From: Gordius sp. MW1
Taxonomy: Eukaryota; Nematomorpha; Gordioida; Gordea; Gordiidae
Reading direction: 5' to 3'
Assembly (NCBI GenBank): GCA_964036665.1
Contig: OZ038531.1
Location: 5,952,168 to 6,016,167 of the forward strand
DNA: 64,000 nucleotides
Shown here: positions 33,186 through 46,920 of the stretch, one piece after another
Layout: every line of letters begins with the position of its first letter
Numbering within the stretch: position 1 is the stretch's first letter
Notes under the pieces: generated by a model
The model's input: the letters and a program-made list of their open reading frames with translations, nothing else
What the model was told of the DNA's origin: nothing
Database searches by the model: none
Position numbers and translations under genes: made by a program

Positions 33186-34863
33186 TTTAAACAAAATTAA
33201 ATCTGACTGATTCACCCATGGGGGGGACATTTTGTAAGGCACGGAAATATTAGCAATTTGCCAAATCTCAATTTTGTGGAAATTTTTTTTACAAAATATC
33301 TAATTAAACTATTAAATGGTTAACATAGATCTAATTAAATACAAGGACTTAAGTACCTAAAAAACTACGTTTCCCCTTTTGTACGACCCTGCCTTTGGTA
33401 ACTAAATTAGAAACATCGCCAGATAGGCACAAATTTGGCGATCCGTGGTCACATTTCGTCCAAAGGACTTAATAGTAGTTAACGAAAGGGACCCTTAAAA
33501 ATAGGATATCGTTAGTTATTATTTCAAAAATCGGTCTAATTTGGTGTTATTATTTACAAAATTTTCCCAAACTTATTTCACATTTAGAATTATACAGCAA
33601 GCGAAATTGTTTCAGTCCAAATGAGACCGTTAGGGGTAGGAGGGATTAATGGGGAATGAGTTATAATGCATTTAATCTCTAACATATTTTACACGATGTG
33701 ATGTATGATCGGGGGAATAAATGATTTAAGCTCTAGACTAGAGTTAGGAATCATTTATCATTTAACCGTGATTCGATTTTTTGTTTCATTCCTCCCCTTT
33801 GCAAATTATCATTAATATCCCCCACAAATAATTCCGATGATTTTAACATGGAGAATAAAGATTTAAGTGTAACTCCTTAACTAAATACTAAGTTAAGCAA
33901 AACAATTACCAATCGCATAATACGTGACAGTGGCATTTAGCAAAATTCACTTATGCCCTAGGGTTGGTGGTGCAGCCTGATCAGTCGACCTAACTTTTGC
34001 ATTTCGACATATAAAAATTTTCATCTCCTTTTTCCCGAACCAATTTTCAATGGTCGTCGTTGTAATTATCCGAATGCCAGAGATTCTAATTAATAATCGT
34101 CACTCATTTTTACGCTTAAAGACGTAAATCTATCGAAGAATTATGCTGGGGAGCGCATATAAATTATCAAAGTTATTATTGGTTTTAGTCGTTGTTGGCA
34201 TGAGAAGCAATCATCTATGTAAATTCGAATTGACGATTACTTTACCTTTCTCCTATCATAAAAACCTCAATTTATATTAAAAATATTGTCCCGAGATTGA
34301 TTTCTACCCACATCACAGTCCCGCGTCCCTTCCTCTAACACAATGGTCGCCTATGACTTTTCTTAACGGTGACAACAAATCTTGTTTTTATTATTAATAT
34401 ATTCATGGATTTTTCATTCATAAATTGCCATTTTTCTTGACAAATGCAAGATTGTCCCTATTCAACGCGGGTGTCGCAATTTAAATGTTAAAGGCCAATG
34501 TGATGATCATTTTTATGACACATTCTACGAATAATCGGAATTCCCTAGGCCTTTAATAAAGGTAAAAATTTTTAAATTCCGATATTAATCGTACCTTAAT
34601 CACTTGACCCCTTGCATAATGGTCAAAATAAAAATAATTATATTTTTAAAATTAAACACATCAAAATAGAATTGTAGAAATGAAAATTTTAAATTATAAT
34701 ACCGATTGAAAAAACAATTTCCTTCCTTCTTAACGGAAAGCCTACATTCTAGATAGATTGAAAACATAGATTTTTAATGTTTCTTGTAGTCACAAATATA
34801 AATCTTAATAATCATTGCTTGTTTAATTGTTTATTTCAACTTAAAATTATTTAAGTTATATAT
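33186..34863. other. AT-rich noncoding stretch
   Basis: No gene, RNA gene or clear repeat was seen. Confidence 0.5.
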
Positions 34864-35017
34864 GATTATGGTCAAGGGAAGGCAGACAGGGGCTTCTGCC
34901 TTATCTTAAATTTAAATTTTTTAGAATTTACTGAATTGAAATTTTTAAAAATCACCATGTTGTCTCTCTTTTAATCTTTATTGTCGCCCTTTAATTCAAA
35001 TCCTGGCTACGCCCTTG
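34864..35017 (-). mobile_element. hAT-type MITE, CATGGGCGTAGCC family, copy 13
   Basis: ATGGTCAAGGGAAGGCAG to CTGGCTACGCCCTTG, worn at the left. The family interior is recognisable. Confidence 0.6.
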
Positions 35018-37394
35018 AAATTATATCTATATTTTTTGTTTGAAGTAGTTTTTATGTAAAATTAAAAGAATTTTAGTTAGATATACATTGGTTATTTTGG
35101 CAAAAATCTTATCGCAAATTATAATAAAAAATAGGCAGTCTATCCCTTCTATGATTTATTATTCTCGCTATACTTTCAAAATACGAGTTACACCAAATTT
35201 ATGTTTATATTTTAAGAAACTTATTTCTATTTCCCTCTTTACTGCGCAATTAATTGTCGTATAAGGTTTAAAAAACTATCATTTTCATTTTGAACGAAAT
35301 TTATTGGTTGTCACAATATTAGTTTGTGACTTGCCACGTTGTAGTCATAGATTTAAAATTAATCAAAATGTTCAAATATGTTTAATTTACGATCATTTAT
35401 ACTTATATCGAAAAAGGAAAGATTTTAAATAGTCTGAATTATATTGCAAATGCAAATATATTCTATAATAGTACATTTTAAAACAGTATTTAAACAGAAT
35501 GAGTTTATGATTCTTACAAGCATATTTATGTTTATATGTTTTCACGAATAATATATTTAAGCGTAAATTATATGCAAAAACGAAAAGGTTTAAAGAAATA
35601 TCATCTCAATTATAGAATTAAATAAAATTTATCCCCTTGTGATTTTATCTTATATGAGATAATAACGAGGAACATAATGCAATAATACTTATTTTATAAT
35701 ATACTAACAATATATTGCATATTATACATTTCGATATGTAAGTGTAAGCCAATTATCCAATAATGTGTAATAAACTAAACAAACCTATGTGTACGGGGCT
35801 GATATATGTGTAAAATTCAATTACTCAACACTAAATTGCTTCTGACGACCGACTGCCTCCTATTATTAATACATATTTTCGCGACATTTTGGATACAAAA
35901 TGCCACATGCCTTGACCGAAAAAGTCTTAATTAAAATTTGTCCAGTTAGACCAGCCCTAGTTATGATTATTGAACAAAGGGTCATAAGACTTCGAGTAGA
36001 CGAGTTTATATTAATAATGCAGTGCGCGCGTAGTGTTAGGGACTGATCAGCTCTTGAAGAATTAATATCACATCTTGCTACTTTAACATAGGATCAATAT
36101 TTTAATATTTTCATAAGATATTCTTTGTATATAAAAGTTACCATTTTAGAAAGAGAATTTCAAAGCTGAGTCGATAATATGAAGGAGCTTTCTTTATAAA
36201 AGATGCAAAAGAAAAACATTATTTGTATTCCAAAACTGACCTTAGAAGTGTACAAGCCTTATTCAATAAAAATTTCATATTTAAGGGTTTTGCACTTAAT
36301 AAATATTAGTTGAAAGCTGTAAGGGATAGTTTATAATTGAACATTTTAAAAGGCATAGACTTATCAATGTGGATTAAAAAATTGAGCAATCAACCTTTTA
36401 AGTCGAGCTATTTTCTTAGGTAGTTGCAAGTGTAAAATTTGTTTTTATGCTGAATGTTTATTATTATTTGATAGTAATAATAATCAATATAAAATCCTTA
36501 ATTGTATTATAAAAGTTATAAGTATTTTAGGGATAAAATATCGAGACACACAAACTATTCACAATTCCCTGGGGGAGGGGGGAGGGGCGGATTGAAGAGG
36601 AAAAATCAATCTAGCCCTAGCACCCAAGGTTGGACCTAAAATAAAAACCGAATGCTTTGCCTTGCAACGAGATCTCTGATATATACATCATTTCTTATTT
36701 GCGCTCTTTCAAATAGATAAGCGAAGCATGAAAATCCTTAAACATACATTCCAACCACCACTGTCCCATTCCTTAGCTGGCTGAGGGAGAGTATTTAAAT
36801 TATTATTTAATTAAGGTCAAAATCAATACTCTATACAACACGCTAAACAAATACTACTTCCTAAACAGGCGACATAGTCCGCTCTTACATCGTATAAAAG
36901 GTCGATATATAAAGTTAGGCGTGCTCTTCTAAAAGAGGGTGGGGAAGATTCTTTTATATTAGAAAAACATTCTGTTTTAAATATCTAACGAAAAATAAAT
37001 TTGTTAAAAAATAAAAGTTTTCATAGAATTATTATTGCCTTAACATTTCAAAACTTTTTGGTGTCGAGTCAATACAAAATAGATGACTTTTTTACCCGCT
37101 TTATTTCAATGATTTTCTATGAAAATATTCTTTTCGATTTCCGTCAAAATTAGACTAGTATAAAAAAAACTAACAATAACCTAAGTTTAATTCTAACAAA
37201 ACTTAATAGGCCCAATTGATGCTAGATATTATTAAAATGGTAATGTTTTATTTTATACATATATCTATAAATTATTAAAAAATGTAAGCCTCAACTTTTT
37301 CACATCGTAGTACATAATTGATTTTTAGGACAGTTCAAATTTATAATTGATAGGTTGAGAAAAATTTAGGTCTGAGCAAGATTTATTAAAAATT
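35018..37394. other. AT-rich noncoding stretch
   Basis: Nothing recognisable. A G-run patch is present at about 36570-36590. Confidence 0.5.
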
Positions 37395-37710
37395 ATTTAC
37401 TTTTTAAAAGGTTTAGAATATCTGAACTTTAAATAAGAATCGCGAAAAAGATAACCTTACCCCTATGGTTTCGGAATGGACTCAATATAAACTAGAAGAC
37501 ATTTTTATAAAGGCAAAAATTTACAAAATTCTCATTAATATTGATTACCTGATTAATTTTAAAAGCCAATCATTGCCTATTAATTAACATTTAATTTCAG
37601 GCAAAATAAAACTTATATCCGGTCCTTACCTCAAGCCTGACAAATGATTTACAGAATCGATTCGATTCATAACCTACTCAGGCGGAGCGGAGTAATGTCT
37701 TACAAGCAAT
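37395..37710 (-). repeat. ~300 bp inverted repeat, left arm
   Basis: Its reverse complement aligns with 40090-40375 over most of its length. Shared blocks include ATTAATAGGCAATGATTGGC, CCATTCCGAAACCAT and GCGATTCTTATTTAAAG. The inner end holds GCTCCGCC in both arms. Confidence 0.75.
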
Positions 37711-40089
37711 TATTTCACTTTGTGTGATTAAACTCATTTAATATTTTAAATTTTTACTGCATTTAAATATAAAATCTTCATAAAATGTATGCTTAAATTG
37801 ATTTTTATTAGAGCTCGGCTCTTCCTCTCTCTCCCAGTTAGGTTTTCTACATTTTAAGGCCCACTTCAACATCCCCAAATTGCTCCAATGGGCGCGCATA
37901 AATTTTCTTAAATCTGTATATATTTGTAATATATATGTTTCTAGTATCAGTCCAACATGTGAAATGGCATAAGTGATTAGGCTGATTGATTGCTTAGGGT
38001 AAACCTTTTCTCCCCTTTTTCTCAAAGTATCAATAGCAATTAATTAATCTTGTTAAAAGTATTGCCTCCGCATAATTTGGGTTAATGTTATTAATTATAG
38101 TGATGATGAACGTGTCCCAATTTAGGGCAAGCTTCACTTTTATAACAAATCGCCCAGATTTAACTTGTTGATTGATACCCAATTCCAATTCCCATCTCAA
38201 ATAAGTTTAAATTTTTGGAGCAATCTCGATCGGTCGAGTCTCGAATAGCTCCTGCATGTTTTGAATGTAATAACATGTCATTTTGAAAAATACATTAGTT
38301 GCGCTTGCGCGTAGGTTAAAAGTCCACAAATGTAAAATTTTGTTATTATTGCATTACACAGGGAATGTCTAGTTTAATCAAAATAAGATGTCGCTCAATT
38401 TTTATTAGCGTCCTTGGGGTGGCCGGAATATGAGAAAAGTTAGTTTTTAATTACATGAGGAGCATGACTGTTTTTATTAAAGATAAGCATGTCATATATA
38501 TAACACGAAGAGATGGGGGGAGGGCATTTGTCATTTTAAATTATTATATACATCTACGCCACGACGACCACTTTAAATTGTGTGACTTAAAAGCTTAAAC
38601 CAGGGTTAATTAATAACTTCCAATTAATTTAACCTTCACGATGTTTTTTAAAAGAGTGCTACTCTATGATTCATCGAAGCATTTTTATTCAAAGGCCCTC
38701 CACTAAAGAAAACTAAATTTTATAAAATTATTAACAGCTTAGCAATATATTTTAAAATTACCTGGTTTATTTTTCGCGTAAATTGATAATAAATTATTAA
38801 TTAATAGCTTAAAACGCTCTAAAATTGAGAGATTTCAAAGTAGGCTAACTCAATTTCATATCGCTCGCCCGACGCATAAACTATTATATTTTCTATATTT
38901 GTTGTTTTTAATTATAACTTAAATAAAATCATAGACTAGTAATTTAATTTATTTGCTAACCACTTTTGGTAGATCACTGAGTTTCTTAAACAGCAAACCA
39001 CAACTTGGGATTTCTTTTTAATAGCTAGCACGTATTCGCATGTGAAAACTCTTTGAAAGCTCAACATTCTGTCAGGCCAAATTAATTTATTCTGATTAGA
39101 TTTTTATTGCAAATTTATTCGCCATCGCCTACATTTACTACTAACCGGACGTTTATTGATTGGGGGATGAAGAATATGTTTCAAAATACAAGTGTAATTT
39201 AAACGTTACAAGAAATCCTAAAACAATTAATATTAAATACTTAGGATGCCACATCGAGACATATTGCATGAATTATTCATTATGTTAAACTCGCCTGCCC
39301 GCCTGCTTGTTTTGGAAGAGTAGATAAGTGGGCGGGATCCTAACTATAGCTGAAAAAACTGGACTGGTCTTGGAATGTCGTGGGAACGCTCAATTCTTTG
39401 CTTCCGAACTGAGATTCAAGATGCTGGTTAGCATATAAATTGCGAATTTAGGTCTACTATATGGCTATGTGCATGCGCGCACATAGTTAATGATAATGTG
39501 ATCTATTTGACAGGTTGACCGAGTCCTATATATAATTTCTGTTTTATAAAACCAAAAGTAAGCGAGAATATATCATTTTTAAAATCCAAAATTTAATGGA
39601 TTAAGTCTATAATTCAGGGTGGCTGGCTGTGGGGACAAAGGTACACTACACACCCTTGAGTAACCCTTATTTATTAATTTTTAAGACGAGATGAATTTTA
39701 TGTTAGTATAACTCGAGAACAGAGAAGTGTCTTTATATGGAAATGGAAAACATAGATATTATAAAAAGTCGTTAATATTTTTGCCCTATATTTTTGTTTT
39801 GGAAATAATATTTTTAACTATAAAAGAACAGGGATTATCAAATTATCCCAATATTTTTTCTTTAAAAGTGCGCATATATATACAATGTTATGATTAAATA
39901 AATTTGTTTACCTTTTTTCTGATAAACTCATATTCATAGTGATGGTAGTTTGGAGTTTTCTCATTATAAAATATAGGGTCGAGTCTTGATGTACTGAGTT
40001 CTCTTCACATAACGCTTTTTATATATTCAAAAATATTATCTGTTATAAAACATGTTTAATTTGGGTTGCAAATTAATAAGGCATTAATC
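37711..40089. other. AT-rich spacer between inverted repeats
   Basis: 2.4 kb without recognisable coding sequence. An open frame of 95 codons (37738-38025, - strand) has no supporting features. Confidence 0.45.
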
Positions 40090-40375
40090 TTGGTCGCTCC
40101 GCCGGAGTTTACTATGTATCGAATTGAGTCGGTATATAATTTGTCAATTAGTTTTTTCTTGCTTTAAATTAAATGCTAATTAATAGGCAATGATTGGCTT
40201 TTAAAATTAATCAATCAGGTAATCAATATTATTGAGAATTTTTACAAATTTTTTGCCGTTATGAAACTGTCTTTTAGTTAATCCATTCCGAAACCATGGG
40301 GGTAAATGTTTTCTTTTTTTTGCGATTCTTATTTAAAGCTCAAATATTCTAACCATTATAAAATAAATATATCGT
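40090..40375 (+). repeat. ~300 bp inverted repeat, right arm
   Basis: Inverted partner of 37395-37710. Together they are either the ends of one ~3 kb element or two copies of a dispersed element in opposite orientation. Confidence 0.75.
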
Positions 40376-43300
40376 ATGAATCATGAAATACTGATAAAAG
40401 TTAAATTGCTTAAATATGGTAAAGCATCGGCTGTAAAAATTTATCATGTTTTTAAATTAATTCTTAATTCAGTGGGGAGGCGGAATTTTAAGGGTATTCA
40501 ATAATTTTATATCTTAAAATAGGTCATCGCACTAAAGTCGAATAAGTTTATTTAGATTAATCTAGAAAAACACTTTTAAACATCTCGTTCTCACAAACAA
40601 TTATGTTAATTTTATTAACAGCTTCAAGGCTAATAAGTTTACCTCTTGGTTAAACAATGTTACACATTTTATCCAATTTTTATTTAATTTCAGTTTCTAT
40701 AATTCTTGAAATTATCCATGTGGTGAATACTTATTCAAAACTATAAAGTCCGTTAAATAACGCAGAAATGTTTAATCCATTATATAAACGAGGTGATTTT
40801 AATGGTCCCATTGGCTTTTTAATGTAGGGTGGCGTAGGTTTTGGGGTTAGAAGTACCCTGCCCCCCCCCCCATTGGCAATAAAATTTTATTGTTTCCCGA
40901 ATTATCTCAAAACTACAATTGATAAGACTCTTCTTGTTAATGTTGCGCTTAGAAAAATAATTTATTAACTTAATTAGTTTGAGATTTATTCTTCTAATTT
41001 TAAATTATTTATACAAAAAATTTCGGTCCTTAGTGCGTGTTTCAAAACAAAAAAAATTTATTTTAATTATTTTAAAAAATAATCACAAATCTAAAATAGA
41101 AAAGTAGTATGCTAGTGCAAGCCAAATTTTCTTAACAAAAAATTGATGATTTAATTTTTCTAAACGTTTTACTTGCTTATCTAAACTTACTTTATATTCT
41201 CTTTTTTACTAATTAGTGTTAATACTACCAGAGAGGAATTTATTAAAAATAATTATTTTACAAATGCATGCTTCATCATGAATAATCATTTATAAACTCC
41301 CTTTAAAATCTCCTTAATTTACAAACTGAGTGTGCTCATTTACAGTAGAGATTAATGATCAAATTCAACTCAAAATTAATAATCCTCATATTTTAGTAAA
41401 TTGATTTAAGCCTACTTTTAGATGATCATGAAATAGCCAGATTTGGTAAAATCTAGTTGGCATAGACAAATTTAAAATTATAAAATTCCGGCATGTGAAA
41501 GGCTAATAAACGTGCCGGGCATGGAGGGATTTTCGTTACAGAAATTTTATATGTCGGACTTATGCGGGCTTTTAAGGTAATAAAACGGCATCGCACCGGA
41601 CCTAGCTATAATTAAGATACCGCCAGATTATTTAAATAATGTTTTTTTGTGTGTTTTAATATGGCGTGTTTTTTATCATGTTTATCAAATTTTATAATTA
41701 TTTAATAAATAATAATTCAATCAACATTAATTTTTTCTCATCATTGATACATAAAATTTGTGATTTTAAAATAAGCGGCTCCCTAGAGTTTTTCCCCTAA
41801 TAAGGTTGAAAATTGACAAAACTAGATTATGTTTATTAATTAAAATCAACCTTGTATTTAGTTTTCAATTGTAATTGACTTAAATGGTTTTATACAGCTA
41901 CAAGTGCTCATTTGAGGTTAAACGGTGTGACGGATGGCAGGAATGATAACCCGCTTATGACTGCTGATTTATTTAACATGTTTATTATTGAATATTCTTG
42001 TTTTAAATTGACTAGAACTACTTTAAAAAGCCGCAAAAAATAAAAAAACCGGGAAGGGTGCGGGCTTAGTCCGTTATTTGCAAAAAATAGCCGGCTGGGC
42101 TTGGCTATATAATTTTAACGGACGCTTTCGGGCCCGGGTCTTTCAATTTTTCGTATTGGTGGGCCAATTGAGCCTAAAAGGCCAGTGCCTATCTCTAATT
42201 CAAATAATGGACCTGGTTGGCTTATTTAGAAAAATTGAAAGAATCTCTTTGAAAATTACGTCCTTGGAAGAAAGAACACAAGCGATTGGTTCACAATAAA
42301 TAAATTTAATTGTTAATGCATTTTCTAACTACAAACATAATCTTTAAGATACTATTAATGCATTTTTTATTACAAACCCATCGTAATATTGAATGTATAT
42401 AGTTTTAATTAATTTTTGTTAAAAAATTTTTACACAAAATAATAACCCGCCCCTCTCCCTCCCGTAACAATCCTGACCAAGACTCGTGTAAGTAGTTTTA
42501 AAATGTTTTGATCAATGATATTATTTATCAAAAAAGTGAACCCCTCTTATTGGGCCAATCCTGCTTACGCCATTGATAAAGAAAATCCGTGCCTTTATTT
42601 TAAAACACCTTTTTTCGTTTTATTCTCGATAATGGTCACAGGTGGACAGAAATATTGAAACCACTTTTCTCCCACTTTTTTAATCAATCCGATGAGACCA
42701 ATAATAAAACCACCTTGCTACTACAAAGTCCATTATAAAGCAAAATAAAATATTCTTTGTATTTAACTTATGATCCAACTAGTCTGTGATTAACTTAAAA
42801 TTTCCTGCATCATATGAAACAAGTTTTTCAACACTTTTAAATTAGTTTTTAGAAGCGGGCTTTTAAAAAAATATATAAATTTATAGCATACCCGTATTTG
42901 ATACCATAAGAAGAGTTGGTTGTGAAAAGGACTGTTTGAAAAGAATTTTTCTTAAAGGTATTATTAATTGGATTTAAACACTGGCGTAGCCTAAATAGGG
43001 GGGGGGGGGGGTGGGGGAGGGATTTAAATGTTTTAAATTAATACTATTAAACAAAAATTATGTAGATTATTTATGCCAAGCGTAAGCAGGCAAGGGAAGG
43101 GGTGTGGTTTAATTTTGTGGCGAAAATTTCGATTAAACAAAAATTAATTAAAATTATATACATTCAATATCTACGATGGGTTTTTGATAAAAATGCATTA
43201 ATAAATTCTTCAGTAATATGTCTGTACTTAGAAAAAGCAATAACAGTTAGTGATCTCCCAATCCACGGATTTTTTTGCAAAGCAATGGCCTGCCGCGAAG

Positions 43301-43650
43301 ACGCCCAAGAGCTTAGCGAGTGCAATCTAAGGTTGGGCCCCTTCTCACACCAAATGGCGCATAAGGCCACGTTGGTGACAACATGTATAATGTTCCTGTA
43401 ACAAATTTGATTAATATGCAGTGTAATTATGGCATGTTAATATGTAATACCTGACTCCGGGAGAATTAAAGAGAACTTTCTAGGTGCGTTTATTATGAAT
43501 AAGATGTACGCGCCCTTGTAGTTGAAAGACAGGATATTTCTTGGAGAACTCTATCCATAGTTTCCTATCTTACATCATTGTCATCATTGAATCCCAGTCC
43601 TGACTTAATAATTGAATTTCACGAAAAGTCCTGTAAAGCCAACTGCCGTT
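40376..43650. other. AT-rich noncoding stretch with scattered repeat ends
   Basis: 40827-40885 and 42979-43020 look like starts of the CAGTGGCG-type element (GGCGTAG plus long C or G runs). 42536-42578 ends CTTACGCCATTG. 41510-41600 and 42045-42140 are CGGGC patches. An open frame around 43102-43401 is unrecognised. Confidence 0.45.
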
Positions 43651-43659
43651 GCACTTCAA

Positions 43660-45120
43660 GCCCCTTAGGAGGATGTCAGATCAGAACAATGGAAGATAGG
43701 CAATAATTTGTACCTTTCCTTCGGGCCTGATGTGCTAAAAAATTTAACTTCCTTGTTAACATAATATTTTTAACTGGAGGAATTTTACAACGCACCCACA
43801 GATTTTTGTTTGTTATCGATGCCGGATAAAAGATTCGGCATACGATTCGTAGCATTTTGTTAAGGTTTACTTGAAGTTTTCTATGGGCACGCAACGACCA
43901 AGATTCGCACCCATAAAGAAGGGTCGGTAGAATCATAAAAGATCCCAGGCGGATGTTGAGGACCAGTTGGTGTGAGCGCCAGATTGCCTAACAAGAGTAA
44001 AATTTTACAAGGGTTCGCCGGAGCTTTAACTCCAAGTCTCCGTCAGCATAAGTATCTCTACTCTTAGATACCTAACTCTGTGGAATGCTGGTACTGGGTT
44101 ATTTTCAATAATTAACTCCTCCCCCGATTGATTATTTATTACAAGCATAGAGCACATACCAGCATTTGTAAATAACCCTGCTTGTTTCGCCTGAGTAGCA
44201 AATATATCAACCATCGATTGAGCCTGTGATACAGCTGAAGCGATAAGGCATATATCGTCCGCAAAAAGTAGTGATGATATGCTAATACCGTTTACATTGA
44301 TGCCATCGTAACCGAATATAGACCGCTTTATGAACAAGTCCATCGCTATTATAAAAAGAAGAGGAGACAGTGGACAGCTCTGTCTAACTCCCACTGTCAC
44401 CGGGATCGGGTCTGATTTGTGTTGTAGATGTGATATTATCACTTTCATGTCCTTGTAGATCAGGAAGATCATTAGGATCAATTTTTTTGGGATTTCCCAA
44501 TAGACATAGTGACCCCCAAATATAAAGATGGGAAAGGGAGTCATACGCTTTAGAAATGTCTAGGAAGACTAAAACCAAGGGGTCCCCACTGGAGCGCAAT
44601 ACATCTATCAAATTTCTCAATGTGATGTTGTGTTCCGTTGTGTTCGGCTTTTCCTGAGCCCAGCTTGATTTTGTTTGAGGATGCCCTCAACCTCATTATA
44701 TATTCTGTCGTAGATTATATTAATGATATTTTGGACTCAAGATTTATAATTGTGACTCCCCTGTAATTATTAGGATCGGATGGGTCTTTCTTAAAAAAGT
44801 TTGATAAGGCGCCCTTATAACCAAGATTATGGCGCCTCTTCTTTCGCCCAGACTTTACAGAAGAGAAGATTTAACATAGCACCAGAGATGTATGAATCCG
44901 CTTTCAGTGCCTCAGTCCAATCAGGTCTGCCGCTTTGTGTGTTTTTAGTGATTTGATTGCTCTGTTGATCTCAGATACCGATGGTGGGTCAGTTAAAATT
45001 GGGAGTTCGGAGGTCCTTAAAAATAACGCTGGCCTCATAGTAATTTAAAATGAGTTTCAGGACGATGGGGAAGGGGATCATTAAAAAAGGGACCTCACAC
45101 TAGGGAAGCGCTTCTCACGT
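43660..45120 (-). mobile_element. LINE reverse transcriptase fragment (second type)
   Basis: Read on the - strand. An N-terminal RT block (SVSEINRAIKSLKTHKA, about 44920-44985) is followed by a finger/palm segment with FLDISKAYDSL (motif A, about 44550-44590), VGVRQSCPLSPLLF (motif B, about 44345-44400), LLFADDICLIA (motif C, about 44240-44275) and LLYGCESWSL (about 43890-43925). These pieces lie in several frames, so the copy is dead. The motif set is of the broad Jockey/RTE kind; the clade is uncertain. No endonuclease domain was found upstream, so it is 5'-truncated. Confidence 0.8.
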
Positions 45121-45897
45121 CACGATAGACTTTTGTGATAGTGATAATATTAAGTCTATTTAATCCTTTCAACAGTAGGTTTAATAAGGCGCGCCAAATA
45201 ATAACAAGTGCCTAAACCGTTTCTGACAAAAATTCAATTTTTTTGTCAATAATAAAACATTCAATTAATTATGTTGAAAATGTTCAGTATAAATCATGTT
45301 AAACAGCATTGGTCAACAAATAATGAACTTATACAATCAACTGACAAATTGTTTGCAGATTCTAATAGAGTTTTTTACGGTGAACACAAATATATCTTTA
45401 GTATTCCCCCTACGTCAAGTTTTTGAAATATTTGCTGTCAAAATTGCTAAAAACAGCAATTTAGGCGTTTTTAAAACGTCAATAACTTGCAAATTAATCG
45501 GTAATATAATTTTTTGCCCTCTATTAATTTTTGAAATATATTCGAAATTAACTTATCTTTATATTTTACATTTACAAATTGCCCAGATTTAAGGACGCCC
45601 TAACTTCCCTTTAGCACTATAAATTAAGTGCGTGATGTTGTTTATATACTGAAAGGGTTTCTCCTTAAAAATAAAACAACGGGCCTAGCCTGGGCGGGCC
45701 TTAATATTACCAATCGGGCTCAGGCGGGGCCTATATATACTTAAAGCCCGCTAAAAGCCAGTTACAAAAACAATTAGATTTTTATTTTTGCTTTATAAAG
45801 TATAAAATGGTTTGTTTTTTCAAATGTTTGGGTAAAAACGTTTGAGCTTTCTTTGTTATTTAAAAATCGTCTTAAATTGAAGCTAGGTGTTACAGTG
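45121..45897. other. Noncoding, with a CGGGC patch
   Basis: 45675-45745 holds GGGCCTAGCCTGGGCGGGCC and related strings. An open frame at 45296-45592 is AT-rich and unsupported. Confidence 0.45.
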
Positions 45898-46920
45898 TAG
45901 AGCCCTGCAAAGTCACTTTTTTCTACCCGACCCGACCCAAATGCGTTTTTTTCACCCGAATTCGACCCGAAAGCGTTTAAACCGAATCCGACCGGAAAGT
46001 AAAAAAAGTTATTATTGTAAAATTGATTTTAATGGTTTTTAATGGCAACACAATATTATCTCCTAAAAAAGACAAAACGTTATATGTCTATCATTTTCGG
46101 GTAACATGCTAAAAAAGATAGGGATATATATAAAGTCAAGTTAATCTATAATTAAAATTGCCTATAGATGGCCCTAATTAAAGTATCATTTAAATTAACT
46201 GCAACACTCCTAAATGGGGTTATTATTATCTTCTTCAAAGTAATAACAAGCCAGCAATTTATTCATTAATTTCAAATATAAAATGCAGACTTTTTAATTA
46301 AACCGAGTCTGTCTGTATTATTAAGCAATTTTGATTTTAAGGCTATTTAGTTGTGGTAATATCATGGGGAAATGAAATGAGAAAATTTGATCAATTTTTT
46401 ATTAACTCTAATTTTTTAAATCATGTAAAATAATATTTTTTGTACATTTTAATCATTCGTTTAATAAATAATCATGATAATTTTATTTTATTTAAGTGTA
46501 TTTATTAGGCGGTAAAACAAGTTGAGACGTTTTGTGATATCAACTATATGTTTATTAATTATAGCATCCTTTAAGATATTCTACCTTCCTGAGTTCAAAA
46601 TTGCGCAATTCCAAATAACTCAAAAGAAAATAATTGAAATGAATGTATGAGATAAATTAATCATACATTTGAATATCAATTATAAAATATTACATATAAT
46701 GGCATTAATTTAAAAGATATGTCTATTATGCAATATAAAATTCATAACTTTCAACCCTACCCGGACCCAACCCGAGTGTACAATTTTTCAACCCGAACCC
46801 GACCCGAACCGAAAGTTTTTTAAAATTTTAACTTGAACCCGACCCGACCCTAAGCATTTTAAAATTTTTTACCCGTCGGATCGGGTTCGGGTCGTGTCAG
46901 GTCACCTGTTCAGGGCTCTA
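45898..46920. mobile_element. hAT-like nonautonomous element with CGGGT-rich ends (~1.0 kb)
   Basis: Ends TAGAGCCCTG at the left and CAGGGCTCTA at the right, perfect 10-bp inverted termini. Subterminal blocks of ACCCGACCCGA and CGGGTTCGGGT lie inside both ends, with an AT-rich noncoding core. The flanking 8-mers TTACAGTG / TTACATTA agree at 5 of 8, a possible old target duplication. Confidence 0.72.

Noticed and set aside
37738-38025. 95-codon open frame, - strand
   Set aside because: No recognisable motif, no splice context and AT-driven composition.
43102-43401. 99-codon + strand frame and its antisense
   Set aside because: No family recognised; it could be LINE 3' sequence but could not be supported.
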